A stretch of 64,000 bases of DNA from contig NZ_JACOPV010000002.1 in the NCBI RefSeq assembly GCF_016881005.1, positions 400,020 to 464,019 on the forward strand, read 5' to 3'. Positions within the stretch are counted from its first letter, which is position 1. Each line of letters opens with the position of its first letter. The position numbers and the translations under genes were made by a program. Below, one piece after another: positions 19,228-27,170 of the stretch. Source of the stretch: Pseudomonas arcuscaelestis (GTDB taxonomy: Bacteria > Pseudomonadota > Gammaproteobacteria > Pseudomonadales > Pseudomonadaceae). The notes beneath the pieces were generated by a model. That model worked only from the letters and a program-made list of their open reading frames with translations, was not told the DNA's origin and did no database searches.

Positions 19228-20631
19228 CTACTTCTTGGCCTTTTGAGCCCGCTGCAGTTCCTCGCGCAACACTTTCAACCCGACCTGCAAGTCTTGTGGC
19301 TGTCTGGACGGACAGCCCAGGCGCAGGTGCTGACGGTAGTCACCCTGCAAGCTGAACAACTCACCCGGGGCGATTACCAGGCCCTGCTTGAGCAGGCGCT
19401 GGAATAGCTCCCGCATGTCCACCAGTGCCCGCGTGTGCGCCCAGATTGTTGTGCCGCCGGCAGGCATCTTGAAGTGCATGTGCGCGCCCAGGTAAATCTG
19501 CATTTGCTGATAAAGATGGGTAACTCGCTCGAACAGATGAAGGCGTACCTTTTGCAAATGAATATCGATGCGCCCCTTGCCATACAGCCGTGCTACTGCT
19601 TGTTGGCGCAACGGCGGCAAGTGAAAGCCCCTGGCCAGGAACTGGCGCTGGAGTTGCTGTGGGCAATGGCGCGACAACAGATAGGCGAAAGGCGCTTCGG
19701 CCCCCACAGTGCGCTCCAGCGAGGAGAACACCAGCAGGCGCTGCGGATCGACCATTTCTCGCAAGCAAACCTGAGGATGTGCGGCGAAGCAGTACTCGGC
19801 ATCCAGGTCGTTTTCCAGCAGCCACACACCGTATTGGTCTAGCAGTTCACTAATGGCCTGGTACTGCGCGGGAGACACCAGGCTACCATGCGGGCTGTTC
19901 AAGCGTGAGGCCAGCATGACAATACGCACCGGCTCACGCTGAAGCAGGTAGGCGAAATGCTCAAGGTTCAAGCTGCCATCACTGTTCAGCGGCATTTCGA
20001 TTACCCGTAGCCCGCACGCTTGCAAAATACGCAGCAATCGCCAGGAACAGGGGGATGTCACCAGAATCGTACAACCCTGCAGTTCCAATGCTGCCAGCAA
20101 AGTTTCGAACAGCGAGTACAGGTCCGACGACAAATAGACATCGTCGGCACTCCAATACAGTTGCACCGACTGGGTGTAGTGCGCCGCCAGTGCAGTTCGC
20201 AGCTCCAGATCGCCATTGCTGTGCACAAGCCCCGTGAACTTGGGATGCTGGCGAAGCAACTGGCGCTCGATACCCAGCAGATTGGCCTCGAGTGAAGACA
20301 GTGACTGCGCGCCATTGAACACCAGCATCTGCGAACTACTGGCGTGCGCCTGCAAGTCTTGCAACAGATCTTCGCCATCGTGTGCTTGCAGGATGATCTC
20401 GCTGCCTCTGGCGAAGTAACCGGATTTGGGCACCGACTGCACACGCCCTTCATGTTCAAGCATCGAGTAGGCATGCTGGATGGTCGAGATTGAAACATCC
20501 AATCGGCGTGCCAGATCTCGCAACGAGGGCAACTTGTTGCAGGTCCCTGGAGCCAGTTGGGTAATCAGTTCAATCAGGTAGCGATGCACCGCCTGATAGG
20601 CAAACCTGTTGTTATTTGTTTTGTCCTTCAT
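19228..20631 (-). CDS. MocR-type (GntR/aminotransferase) regulator lacking the PLP lysine
   Basis: A 467-residue protein. An N-terminal winged helix of the GntR type (KLPSLRDLARRLDVSISTIQHAYSMLE, about 35-65) is joined to a class I aminotransferase-like domain. The usual NPTG-like turn is present (SRLNSPHGS), as are the cofactor-contact acid region (LLENDLDAEY) and the late arginine (LRLGCPSR). Where most relatives have FSK with the PLP lysine, this one reads LVFSSLERTV. Schiff-base formation may therefore be absent. The ATG at 20631 overlaps the upstream TGA, so it is coupled to the 509-residue gene. Confidence 0.87.
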   Translation of the reverse strand: MKDKTNNNRFAYQAVHRYLIELITQLAPGTCNKLPSLRDLARRLDVSISTIQHAYSMLEHEGRVQSVPKSGYFARGSEIILQAHDGEDLLQDLQAHASSSQMLVFNGAQSLSSLEANLLGIERQLLRQHPKFTGLVHSNGDLELRTALAAHYTQSVQLYWSADDVYLSSDLYSLFETLLAALELQGCTILVTSPCSWRLLRILQACGLRVIEMPLNSDGSLNLEHFAYLLQREPVRIVMLASRLNSPHGSLVSPAQYQAISELLDQYGVWLLENDLDAEYCFAAHPQVCLREMVDPQRLLVFSSLERTVGAEAPFAYLLSRHCPQQLQRQFLARGFHLPPLRQQAVARLYGKGRIDIHLQKVRLHLFERVTHLYQQMQIYLGAHMHFKMPAGGTTIWAHTRALVDMRELFQRLLKQGLVIAPGELFSLQGDYRQHLRLGCPSRQPQDLQVGLKVLREELQRAQKAKK

Positions 20632-22160
20632 CAGCAACTGCCAGCCTGCTCGCCCTTGCCCAGCACGCTATTGGCAGCACGATAATTGAGATGTCGCAGG
20701 TCGGCACCGCGCACGCGCAAGCGGGTCAACAGGCATTGTTCCGAGGCGCCAGCCAACGCATCACGGCCATACAACTTCTGTAGTATCGGCATTGGCAAAC
20801 CACCGGTGTCAACCAACCACTGCACTACGGGTTCTGGAGCCGACTGTCCCTGCAATGCCTTGTGCAAGTAAGGCATGGCCACCAGCATGCCGGGATGGCA
20901 GCGGCACAGGAATGTCTCAAGCTGCGCGCCGCGCCCCACGAAAGGACTGAATAACTGGCAAACCAACTGAGCTTCGCTCAGACCATAGGCCTGCAAGGCA
21001 AAATCATTAGCCTCGGCACGCCGTTGCTCCAGCTCACCGGACTGCCAATAGTCGAAGATGCACGTTTCGACGGCGGCAAAAATATTGCTGCGCTGCATTT
21101 GCTCACGGGTTTGCTGCAGATACAGTTCGATGCCATGGCAGTAGTGAGTATTGTCGACAAACTCGGCTTTCAACCCTTGTAGATGTGCCAGAAGCATAGG
21201 GTTGGCAATTCCGCTGTGGCCACAGGGGTCCGCCTGCTGGTCGTAGTTGAAGCCCAGAAAGCGGCTCAGCCGTTCGGCATGGAGCGATTCATGGTCAGCC
21301 ACCAGATCGTGAATTGTGATAAACCGCAGTGCCGGTTGCTCGCCAAGGTCGGGGTTGGCAGGCGTCGGCAGGTATGCTTGCTCCCGCCCTTGCAGTAAGT
21401 CCACGTAGCGCCTGCGCAGCTCACTCATTCCTTCGAGCAGCGCCGCAGCGCAGCTATGAATAGGCCGTACACCGAGCAAGTCGGCGTAACGCAGCGAACG
21501 TCTACTCCAGGCCAGATAACGCTTGCGATCGGCCAGTGAGTCCGCATTGATCACAGCATCCACTCGCCCCTGCCAGGTAATCGCCTGGCGGGCCAGCTCA
21601 GCCAGGTGCAAATAACCGTGGCTGGCGAAGTTCGCCATCCGCGGCGAACCGCCGCCAAGGTGCCCACACAACAGCCACTCCTGTCGCTCCGCCAGCTGTT
21701 GCGCTTCAGATGGAGCGCGACGGATATCGTAGGGCAGCAGTTCGTCGGCATCGAGCACCAATAACTCGATGCGCGGATCGTCGTGCATGAACAATCTTGA
21801 GAAGGTGTTATCGATATTCGCTTGCGTGGTGGTACTCATCCCTGCTTGCCACGCCGTGGCAATACGCAGGTGAAAGGTATGAGGGGCGCGAGCAGCAATG
21901 CTCAACTGCGCAGCGCGCACACAGGCCAAGGCTTGAGCGCAGCGCAGGCTGGCATCAAACACGAACATCAAGCGCAATCCCTTGATCCGTTCCAGGCCGC
22001 CAGCTGCCACAATCAATCGTTGAATCAATAACTGTAGCGAAGCCTTTTGCGCTTGCGACAAATGCTCAAGCACACGCTGCAATACTTGCTGATATATATA
22101 CTGCATGGCTTGATCGTGAATACTGCCCATTACGCCCACCTGAATATCAATTCCGGCCAT
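20631..22160 (-). CDS. Unrecognised 509-residue cytoplasmic protein
   Basis: I do not recognise this family. The protein is soluble, mostly helical, with no signal or membrane segment. A possible Rossmann-like stretch is LRLMFVFDASLRCAQALACV. Acid and histidine clusters include ELLVLDADELLP, ITIHDLVADHESLHAERL and CHGIELYL. The ATG at 22160 has AGAGG about 10 bases upstream; the longer frame to 22181 does not. A 29-residue peptide gene lies 89 bases upstream and a MocR-type regulator is coupled downstream. A role in processing, export or sensing of that peptide is possible, but this is speculation from position. Confidence 0.75.
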   Translation of the reverse strand: MAGIDIQVGVMGSIHDQAMQYIYQQVLQRVLEHLSQAQKASLQLLIQRLIVAAGGLERIKGLRLMFVFDASLRCAQALACVRAAQLSIAARAPHTFHLRIATAWQAGMSTTTQANIDNTFSRLFMHDDPRIELLVLDADELLPYDIRRAPSEAQQLAERQEWLLCGHLGGGSPRMANFASHGYLHLAELARQAITWQGRVDAVINADSLADRKRYLAWSRRSLRYADLLGVRPIHSCAAALLEGMSELRRRYVDLLQGREQAYLPTPANPDLGEQPALRFITIHDLVADHESLHAERLSRFLGFNYDQQADPCGHSGIANPMLLAHLQGLKAEFVDNTHYCHGIELYLQQTREQMQRSNIFAAVETCIFDYWQSGELEQRRAEANDFALQAYGLSEAQLVCQLFSPFVGRGAQLETFLCRCHPGMLVAMPYLHKALQGQSAPEPVVQWLVDTGGLPMPILQKLYGRDALAGASEQCLLTRLRVRGADLRHLNYRAANSVLGKGEQAGSC

Positions 22161-22219
22161 CCAAATTACGCCTCTGCACACAACCCCAGCAGCAGAAACA
22201 AAAAGCCATGCAACTTCCT

Positions 22220-22241
22220 AGGAAACTTCCCACAAGTTCCT
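22220..22241. other. Hairpin between the peptide gene and the 509-residue gene
   Basis: AGGAA(a)CTT at 22220-22228 pairs with AAGTTCCT at 22234-22241 around a 5-base loop. It starts 9 bases after the peptide stop codon in the minus direction. There is no T-run, so it looks more like a processing, stabilising or attenuating stem than a full terminator. Confidence 0.6.
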
Positions 22242-22249
22242 ACAAGCAC

Positions 22250-22339
22250 TTATAGCAATTTAAACACGCGCCAACCAACCCAGGCAGCAGCCCCCGCCGC
22301 CACCTGAAAAGCAGCCTGAATCATGGAATTCTCATTCAT
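22250..22339 (-). CDS. 29-residue amphipathic peptide (small ORF)
   Basis: A short frame encodes NENSMIQAAFQVAAG followed by AAAWVGWRVFKLL. The peptide is alanine-rich and aromatic, likely helical, and has a slight positive charge at its C-terminal end. A very good ribosome binding site (GGGAGTGAG) sits about 9 bases before the ATG. A possible -10 box GATAAT (complement of 22375-22380) lies upstream and an isolated terminator sits behind that. It heads the unit with the 509-residue protein and MocR-like regulator. It could be a bacteriocin-like or signal peptide, a membrane-active small toxin, or a leader. Nothing in the sequence decides between these. Confidence 0.6.
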   Translation of the reverse strand: MNENSMIQAAFQVAAGAAAWVGWRVFKLL

Positions 22340-22374
22340 ATCGACTCACTCCCTGAGTGTAATAAGTACAGCTC

Positions 22375-22380
22375 ATTATC
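22375..22380 (-). promoter_or_regulatory. Possible -10 box for the peptide operon
   Basis: GATAAT on the minus strand lies about 35 bases before the peptide start and just beyond the upstream terminator. No good -35 is visible, so an activator may be needed. Confidence 0.35.
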
Positions 22381-22416
22381 GGGTGTTGGCCAATGAATAA
22401 AAGATACAGAATAAGC

Positions 22417-22442
22417 AAAAAAAACCGTTCAGCACCGAACAG
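22417..22442 (-). terminator. Rho-independent terminator, second of a pair
   Basis: A 6-bp stem (with one G-U pair) and 6-base loop are followed in the minus direction by eight T. It does not directly follow any annotated gene. It closes an approximately 120-base interval after the oxidoreductase terminator. Confidence 0.75.
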
Positions 22443-22562
22443 CGATTTGATAGCAACCCTGTGACAAGCCATTGAATATGGCCCCAGCAAGACTACAACG
22501 GTTCGACTCAACTAAGTCGTCAGCGTAGTTGTCGACCAAGGCGAAATACAGAATAACATTCC
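22443..22562 (-). ncRNA. Candidate small transcript bounded by two terminators
   Basis: This 120-base stretch on the minus strand lies between the terminator of the oxidoreductase gene and an independent terminator. An open frame runs across it but has no ribosome binding site and starts upstream of the first terminator. A separate sRNA is a plausible reason for the second terminator. No promoter of good quality is visible. Confidence 0.25.
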
Positions 22563-22593
22563 AAAAAAAACCCAAGCAATGCTCGGGCTTTTT
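22563..22593. terminator. Bidirectional-looking terminator after the zinc-type oxidoreductase
   Basis: The stem 22571-22577 / 22581-22587 (CCCGAGC with GCTTGGG read on the minus strand) has a 3-base loop and eight T downstream on the minus strand. A shorter T-run lies on the plus side. It lies 26 bases beyond the stop codon at 22619. Confidence 0.85.
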
Positions 22594-22618
22594 ACTGATA
22601 AAAACCTCAAGCAAGGCC

Positions 22619-23641
22619 TCAGGCTTCAGCTATCTCCAACACCAGGCGTCCACCACATGGGCATTCGTCCATGTAGCGATGGGCCTCGACAACTCGTTCG
22701 AAAGGGTAAACCTTGATGATCTGCGGCGTCAGCAGCTTGTCAGCGGTGAACTGGTTGATGTCCCGCAGGGCCCGGTGCAACGCCACCTGGTCCTGAGTAA
22801 TGCCAAGCTCCGGCTTGCCAGTGAAATTGCCGATGCAATGCACAAAGAACTGGATGTTCTTCTGAAACGCGGCGCAGGCCGGGAAAGGCGTCTGGTTGCC
22901 ACCCTGCAAACCGTAGAGCACCAAGCTGCCACGCGGCGCCAGCACATCACCCAGCAACGACATTTGCGGGCCACCCAGGCCATCGAGAACCATGTCGACG
23001 CCGCGGTTGTCGGTGTACTTGTTGATCTGCATGAGCAGGTCTTGTTCTTCGGTGACGATCACCTTGTCGGCACCCAGCTTGACCAGGTTGTCGCGTTGAT
23101 CCGCGTCCTTGGTGGCGGCAAATACCTTGAGCCCCAGTGCCTTGCCCAGTTGCACAAAGGCAGGACCGGCGCAATGGCTGGCATCTGTAACCAACGCGGT
23201 TTGCCCGGCCTTGGCACGGGCCAGATCGACGTAGGCAAAATAGGCCATCAGCAACGGCGTGTAGTGGACACTGGCCTCAATGGGCGAAAGTATCTCTGGG
23301 TAGCGGGTCAACGCCGTGCGTGGCAGCACGATGACCTCGCCGTACACCGGATGCTCGTTGGCACTGCAGGCCGGAAAACTGGCGACCTTGTCGCCCACTT
23401 CCAGGTCATCGACGCCCTCACCCACGGCCACAACCACACCCGCCATCTCATGCCCGATACCTGCGGGCAAGCGTGCCTGGGATGGTGCCAGGTTCTGCCG
23501 CCAGAGCACGTCGTACCAACTGATACCGATCGCTTCAACGCGGATCTGCACCTCGCCGGCAGCTGGCTGCGCCGCGACCTGCTCTTCGATCTTGAGCACC
23601 TCGGCCGGGCCGAACTTGTGGAAACGGATCATGCGGGACAT
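22619..23641 (-). CDS. Zinc-type alcohol dehydrogenase / quinone oxidoreductase family
   Basis: A 340-residue medium-chain dehydrogenase/reductase. The GroES-like N-terminal part ends in PAGIGHEMAGVVVAVGEGV. The NADP-binding region around ALVTDASHCAGPAFVQLGKALGLKVFA lacks the usual GxGxxG but keeps the fold pattern. No structural zinc cysteine cluster is seen, so the quinone oxidoreductase subgroup is likely. It is divergent from a LysR gene, with about 200 bases between. AGGCGAGG precedes the ATG. Confidence 0.9.
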   Translation of the reverse strand: MSRMIRFHKFGPAEVLKIEEQVAAQPAAGEVQIRVEAIGISWYDVLWRQNLAPSQARLPAGIGHEMAGVVVAVGEGVDDLEVGDKVASFPACSANEHPVYGEVIVLPRTALTRYPEILSPIEASVHYTPLLMAYFAYVDLARAKAGQTALVTDASHCAGPAFVQLGKALGLKVFAATKDADQRDNLVKLGADKVIVTEEQDLLMQINKYTDNRGVDMVLDGLGGPQMSLLGDVLAPRGSLVLYGLQGGNQTPFPACAAFQKNIQFFVHCIGNFTGKPELGITQDQVALHRALRDINQFTADKLLTPQIIKVYPFERVVEAHRYMDECPCGGRLVLEIAEA

Positions 23642-23839
23642 CGCAAACCTCGCCTAGTGAACCTCTAATACCCTGAACTCTATCCGGGCTTTCACGGTTA
23701 GACCATCTGTGGCCATTAATAGTCGACATGCTTGTCATTGATTAAGGATATGCCGCTTTGGGCAAATTATGCGGTGCAGGGTAGCAGCCTTTACCCTTAA
23801 GATTCACCCCTGCCCCAACCGTCCAGTGAAGCCGAGCCG

Positions 23840-24754
23840 ATGAACCGTAACGACTTGCGTCGCGTCGACCTGAACCTGCTGATCGTCTTCGAGACGCTGA
23901 TGCATGAACGCAGCGTAACCCGCGCAGCCGAAAAACTGTTTCTCGGCCAGCCGGCGATCAGTGCAGCATTGTCACGCTTGCGCAGCCTGTTCGACGACCC
24001 ATTGTTCGTGCGCACCGGCCGCAGCATGGAGCCATCGGCGCGCGCGGTAGAAATTTTCGCCCTGCTTTCGCCCGCCCTGGACTCGATCTCTACCGCCGTC
24101 AGCCGCGCGGCCGACTTCGACCCAGCCACCAGCACCACTGTGTTTCGCATCGGCCTGTCGGACGACGCCGAGTTCGCCCTGCTGCCGCAGCTACTCAAGC
24201 GCATACGTGCCGAAGCCCCGGGCATCGTTCTGGTGGTACGCCGGGTTAATTACCTGCTGATGCCGGCCTTGCTTGCCAGCGGTGAAATTTCGGTGGGCGT
24301 GAGCTGGACCAACGACCTGCCTGCCAACGCCAAGCGCAAAGTACTGCGCCGTAGCAAACCCAAAGTACTGCGCGCCGACAGCATGCCTGGCAGCCTGAGC
24401 CTGGACGACTTCTGCGCCCGCCCCCACGCCTTGGTGTCGTTCGCGGGCGACCTGGGTGGCTTCATGGACGAAATCCTGGAAAAACTCGGCCGCAAGCGCC
24501 ATGTCGTGCTGGCCGTGCCCCAATTCAATGGCCTGGGCAGCCTGCTGTCGGGCACCGACATCCTCGCCACCGTGCCCGACTACACCGCCGAAGCGCTGAC
24601 TGCAGCGGGTGGGCTAAGAGCGGAGGATCCGCCACTTGAGGTGCAGAGCTTTGAGCTGCACATGGCGTGGCGTGGGTCTCAGGATAATGATCCAGGTGAG
24701 CGCTGGTTGCGGTCGAGGATTCAGATGTTTTTTGGCGATCCTGAGAGTCTTTAG
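23840..24754 (+). CDS. LysR family regulator
   Basis: A 304-residue LysR protein. The winged helix-turn-helix is LRRVDLNLLIVFETLMHERSVTRAAEKLFLGQPAISAALSRLR (in two parts), followed by the effector domain. The DLNLL start puts it in the NodD/LeuO-like subgroup. It is divergent from the oxidoreductase gene and probably regulates it. Confidence 0.93.
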   Translation: MNRNDLRRVDLNLLIVFETLMHERSVTRAAEKLFLGQPAISAALSRLRSLFDDPLFVRTGRSMEPSARAVEIFALLSPALDSISTAVSRAADFDPATSTTVFRIGLSDDAEFALLPQLLKRIRAEAPGIVLVVRRVNYLLMPALLASGEISVGVSWTNDLPANAKRKVLRRSKPKVLRADSMPGSLSLDDFCARPHALVSFAGDLGGFMDEILEKLGRKRHVVLAVPQFNGLGSLLSGTDILATVPDYTAEALTAAGGLRAEDPPLEVQSFELHMAWRGSQDNDPGERWLRSRIQMFFGDPESL

Positions 24755-24846
24755 GAAACCTCGCAAAGGCTGTTTATCCGAAAATGGTTTCCTTCACCCG
24801 CTCCAGTAAAGCCTTTGTTAATCAGTAACACCGCCCCTTCTGGGCA

Positions 24847-25470
24847 CTATGTGCCGCCCCGCGCACTGCGCTCGACCATTGCGATAATCGTCTCGAACAA
24901 TTCGTCCTGCGCCTGCCTGGCTGTGATTTCTCCGATAGCTGCCGCATGGGACAGCGCCTCGGCCGCGCCGAGCATCGCCCGTAGGCTGGCCGGGGAAACA
25001 GTAGCCCCTCTTGTGAATGGGGAGAGCGCCATCAGGCACTTGTTCATGAAGATAGCTTCGTATTCGCGCTTGATCTTTTCCAGTTCAGGGGAACTGGCCA
25101 ACGCCGCGATGACGCCGGGAATTTCGTTTCCCTGGAGAAGCACACAGTCCACATAAGACGATGCAATAACCGCCGCCGTGCTCTGCAAGGTGCGCGCGCT
25201 GGTCCGAAGCGCGGCGTCCATCAGGGCAGTCTGTCGTGCATCGAAGTCTTGATACAGCGCCGCCAATAAGCCGGGCCGCGTGCTGAAGTGGTCATACACC
25301 ACCGGCTTCGTCACCCCCGCTTGCTCGGCAAGGCGTCCAAGCGTCAAAGCTTCGGTGCCGTCCTCGCGGATGATCCGCCAGGCGACGTCGAGCAATTGGC
25401 GCTGCCGTTCCTCTCTGGACATGCGTCGCCGTGGACGCGGATCTTGCTCGCTTTTGTCGATGCTTGACAT
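24847..25470 (-). CDS. TetR/AcrR family repressor
   Basis: A 207-residue TetR regulator. The helix-turn-helix is LTLGRLAEQAGVTKPVVYDHF (about residues 43-63), with basic residues before it (RPRRRMSREERQRQ). The rest is an all-helical ligand domain. The ATG at 25470 is chosen because the sequence upstream contains the promoter and operators. It is divergent from a flavodoxin-fold oxidoreductase, its likely target. Confidence 0.92.
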   Translation of the reverse strand: MSSIDKSEQDPRPRRRMSREERQRQLLDVAWRIIREDGTEALTLGRLAEQAGVTKPVVYDHFSTRPGLLAALYQDFDARQTALMDAALRTSARTLQSTAAVIASSYVDCVLLQGNEIPGVIAALASSPELEKIKREYEAIFMNKCLMALSPFTRGATVSPASLRAMLGAAEALSHAAAIGEITARQAQDELFETIIAMVERSARGGT

Positions 25471-25484
25471 GGCTATATACCAAA

Positions 25485-25509
25485 GGTAACTTACTGATCG
25501 TAACTTACC
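25485..25509. promoter_or_regulatory. Tandem GTAAcTTAC operator in the tetR / oxidoreductase intergenic region
   Basis: Two copies of GTAACTTAC (25486-25494 and 25500-25508) lie 14 bases apart. Each copy is a 4-1-4 palindrome, and the pair together is nearly symmetric (GGTAA...TTACC). TATATA boxes lie on both sides, so a bound repressor would block both divergent promoters. Confidence 0.75.
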
Positions 25510-25563
25510 AAGAGTATATAAGATTCGCCTTTGCGCGTTCAATCCGCAGCAGGAGCTTTCAAT

Positions 25564-26199
25564 ATGCACGCACTCATCGTTGTCGCCCATCCTGACCCCC
25601 GCTCCCTCACCCATAGCCTCGCAGGGCAAATCGCCCAGGGCTTATGCCTGGCAGATCCAAGCAATTCTTTCGAAATCGTGGATCTCTCGGCGCAAGGGTT
25701 CGATCCGAGGTTCACCACAGATGATCTAGCGGTGCATCACAGGGAAGCCCCTGCGCCTGCAGATGTTGCCGCCGAACAAGCTCGGATCGATCGAGCCGAT
25801 ACCCTGGTGTTGGTTTACCCGGTGTACTGGTGGACAATGCCTGCGCTCCTCAAAGGATGGATCGATCGCGTGTTTGCCAATGGCTGGGCATTCGATTTCA
25901 GTCTGGATGCAAAGCTTGTGAAGAAGCTTGGCCACTTGCAGGTTCATCTTGTCGGTGTCGGCGGCGCCGATGGCAAAACCTATGAGCGACACCGCTATGC
26001 CGACGCCATGAAGACGCAAATTGACCACGGTATATTCGATTATTGCGGCGCACACGTTGTAACGTCCCAACTCCTGCTCGACTCAGAAACCCAGGACCCT
26101 AGCCGTCATATGGACACTGCCCGGGCGCTTGGGCGCGATCTTTCCGCTGTGCCGCAGCAATGCGGTAATGAGGAGACCGACTTGTGCTCCATCGCCTGA
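25564..26199 (+). CDS. NAD(P)H dehydrogenase (quinone), flavodoxin-like fold
   Basis: A 211-residue MdaB/KefF/NQO1-type oxidoreductase. It starts HALIVVAHPDPRSLTHSLA and contains the FMN/FAD-binding YPVYWWTMPALLKGWIDRVF. These enzymes reduce quinones by two electrons and limit redox stress. AGGAG lies 8 bases before the ATG at 25564. The divergent TetR gene and shared operators suggest induction by a quinone or electrophile. Confidence 0.93.
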   Translation: MHALIVVAHPDPRSLTHSLAGQIAQGLCLADPSNSFEIVDLSAQGFDPRFTTDDLAVHHREAPAPADVAAEQARIDRADTLVLVYPVYWWTMPALLKGWIDRVFANGWAFDFSLDAKLVKKLGHLQVHLVGVGGADGKTYERHRYADAMKTQIDHGIFDYCGAHVVTSQLLLDSETQDPSRHMDTARALGRDLSAVPQQCGNEETDLCSIA

Positions 26200-26214
26200 A
26201 CCCGCCTTATGCGG

Positions 26215-27009
26215 CTAGCGCCGCTGGCGATAGCGTTCGGCCAAGGACTGCACGAGGGTGACGTAGGATTGCGTCTCGGCATAGGGCGGTATCCCGTTGT
26301 ACTCGACCACGGACGCCTCGCCTGCGTTGTAACCCGCCAACGCCAGCATTTGGTTGCCGTTGAAGCGCTTGAGCAGCCAGGCCAAGTAGCGCACGCCGCC
26401 ATGAATATTCTGTTGTGCATCGAACGGATCGCCCACAGCGAAGCGCGCGGCGGTGGCGGGCATCAATTGCATCAGTCCCTGGGCACCGGCGACTGAAATG
26501 GCGTTGGGACGAAACGCTGACTCGGCGTGTATCACTGCGCGGACCAGCGCCGTGTCGACCCCATACTGACCCGCAGCAGCTTCGATTTCCCGCCGATAGG
26601 ATTGGGTGTCCAGGCGCAGTGAAGCCACCTTGAAGTCCTTCGGCGCCATGCACAGATAGCAGTCCTTGATGTAATAAAGCTCAAGAACATCGACCCGTGC
26701 GGAGATCCCGACAGGGCGCCGGCTCACATATTGTCGAACGCCCCTGTGGATGAAGGTGAACACCCTGACCCGCACCGCACCGGAGTCGTCGGCCCGCACC
26801 TGGCGTGGCAAGACTGGGACCTTGGTGCCGGCAGCGTCATTGACCTGGGTACAATGAGCGCTGGCAATGGCTTGGCGGGTGTAGTGGATGGCGCCGTCCG
26901 TGGTTTGGCACTTGAACATGGCGCTGGCGCAGAGTGGAGCAACCACCAATGTCAGCTGGATGCAGCCCACAACGCTCCTGCGAACCCATCGCCATGCCCT
27001 GCAACTCAT
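26215..27009 (-). CDS. Lytic transglycosylase with DUF4124-like N-terminus
   Basis: A 264-residue secreted protein. A signal-type hydrophobic segment (VVGCIQLTLVVAPLCASA) is followed by a DUF4124-like region (MFKCQTTDGAIHYTRQ). The C-terminal SLT domain has the catalytic glutamate in VIHAESAF, then GAQGLMQLMPATA and ALAGYNAGE. It cleaves peptidoglycan glycan strands. The ATG at 27009 has GGAG 8 bases upstream. It is convergent with the oxidoreductase gene. Confidence 0.9.
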   Translation of the reverse strand: MSCRAWRWVRRSVVGCIQLTLVVAPLCASAMFKCQTTDGAIHYTRQAIASAHCTQVNDAAGTKVPVLPRQVRADDSGAVRVRVFTFIHRGVRQYVSRRPVGISARVDVLELYYIKDCYLCMAPKDFKVASLRLDTQSYRREIEAAAGQYGVDTALVRAVIHAESAFRPNAISVAGAQGLMQLMPATAARFAVGDPFDAQQNIHGGVRYLAWLLKRFNGNQMLALAGYNAGEASVVEYNGIPPYAETQSYVTLVQSLAERYRQRR

Positions 27010-27170
27010 CACATCGCTCCACACCACAGGTGGTGCTCAGCCCTGGGCACCACGCCCGGGGGCTATCTTGGGATGGCCCATGCCGGCTGGCCCACCTTAT
27101 GTTCTGGTAGTTATACCCCTTGTAACCGGCCTTGTAACTTGGCTGCGGGACGTGCTGCGGCCACGGCGGA

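Noticed and set aside
22429..22614. 61-codon minus-strand frame
   Set aside because: It begins before a strong terminator, has no ribosome binding site and resembles nothing. The interval is better seen as a possible small RNA.
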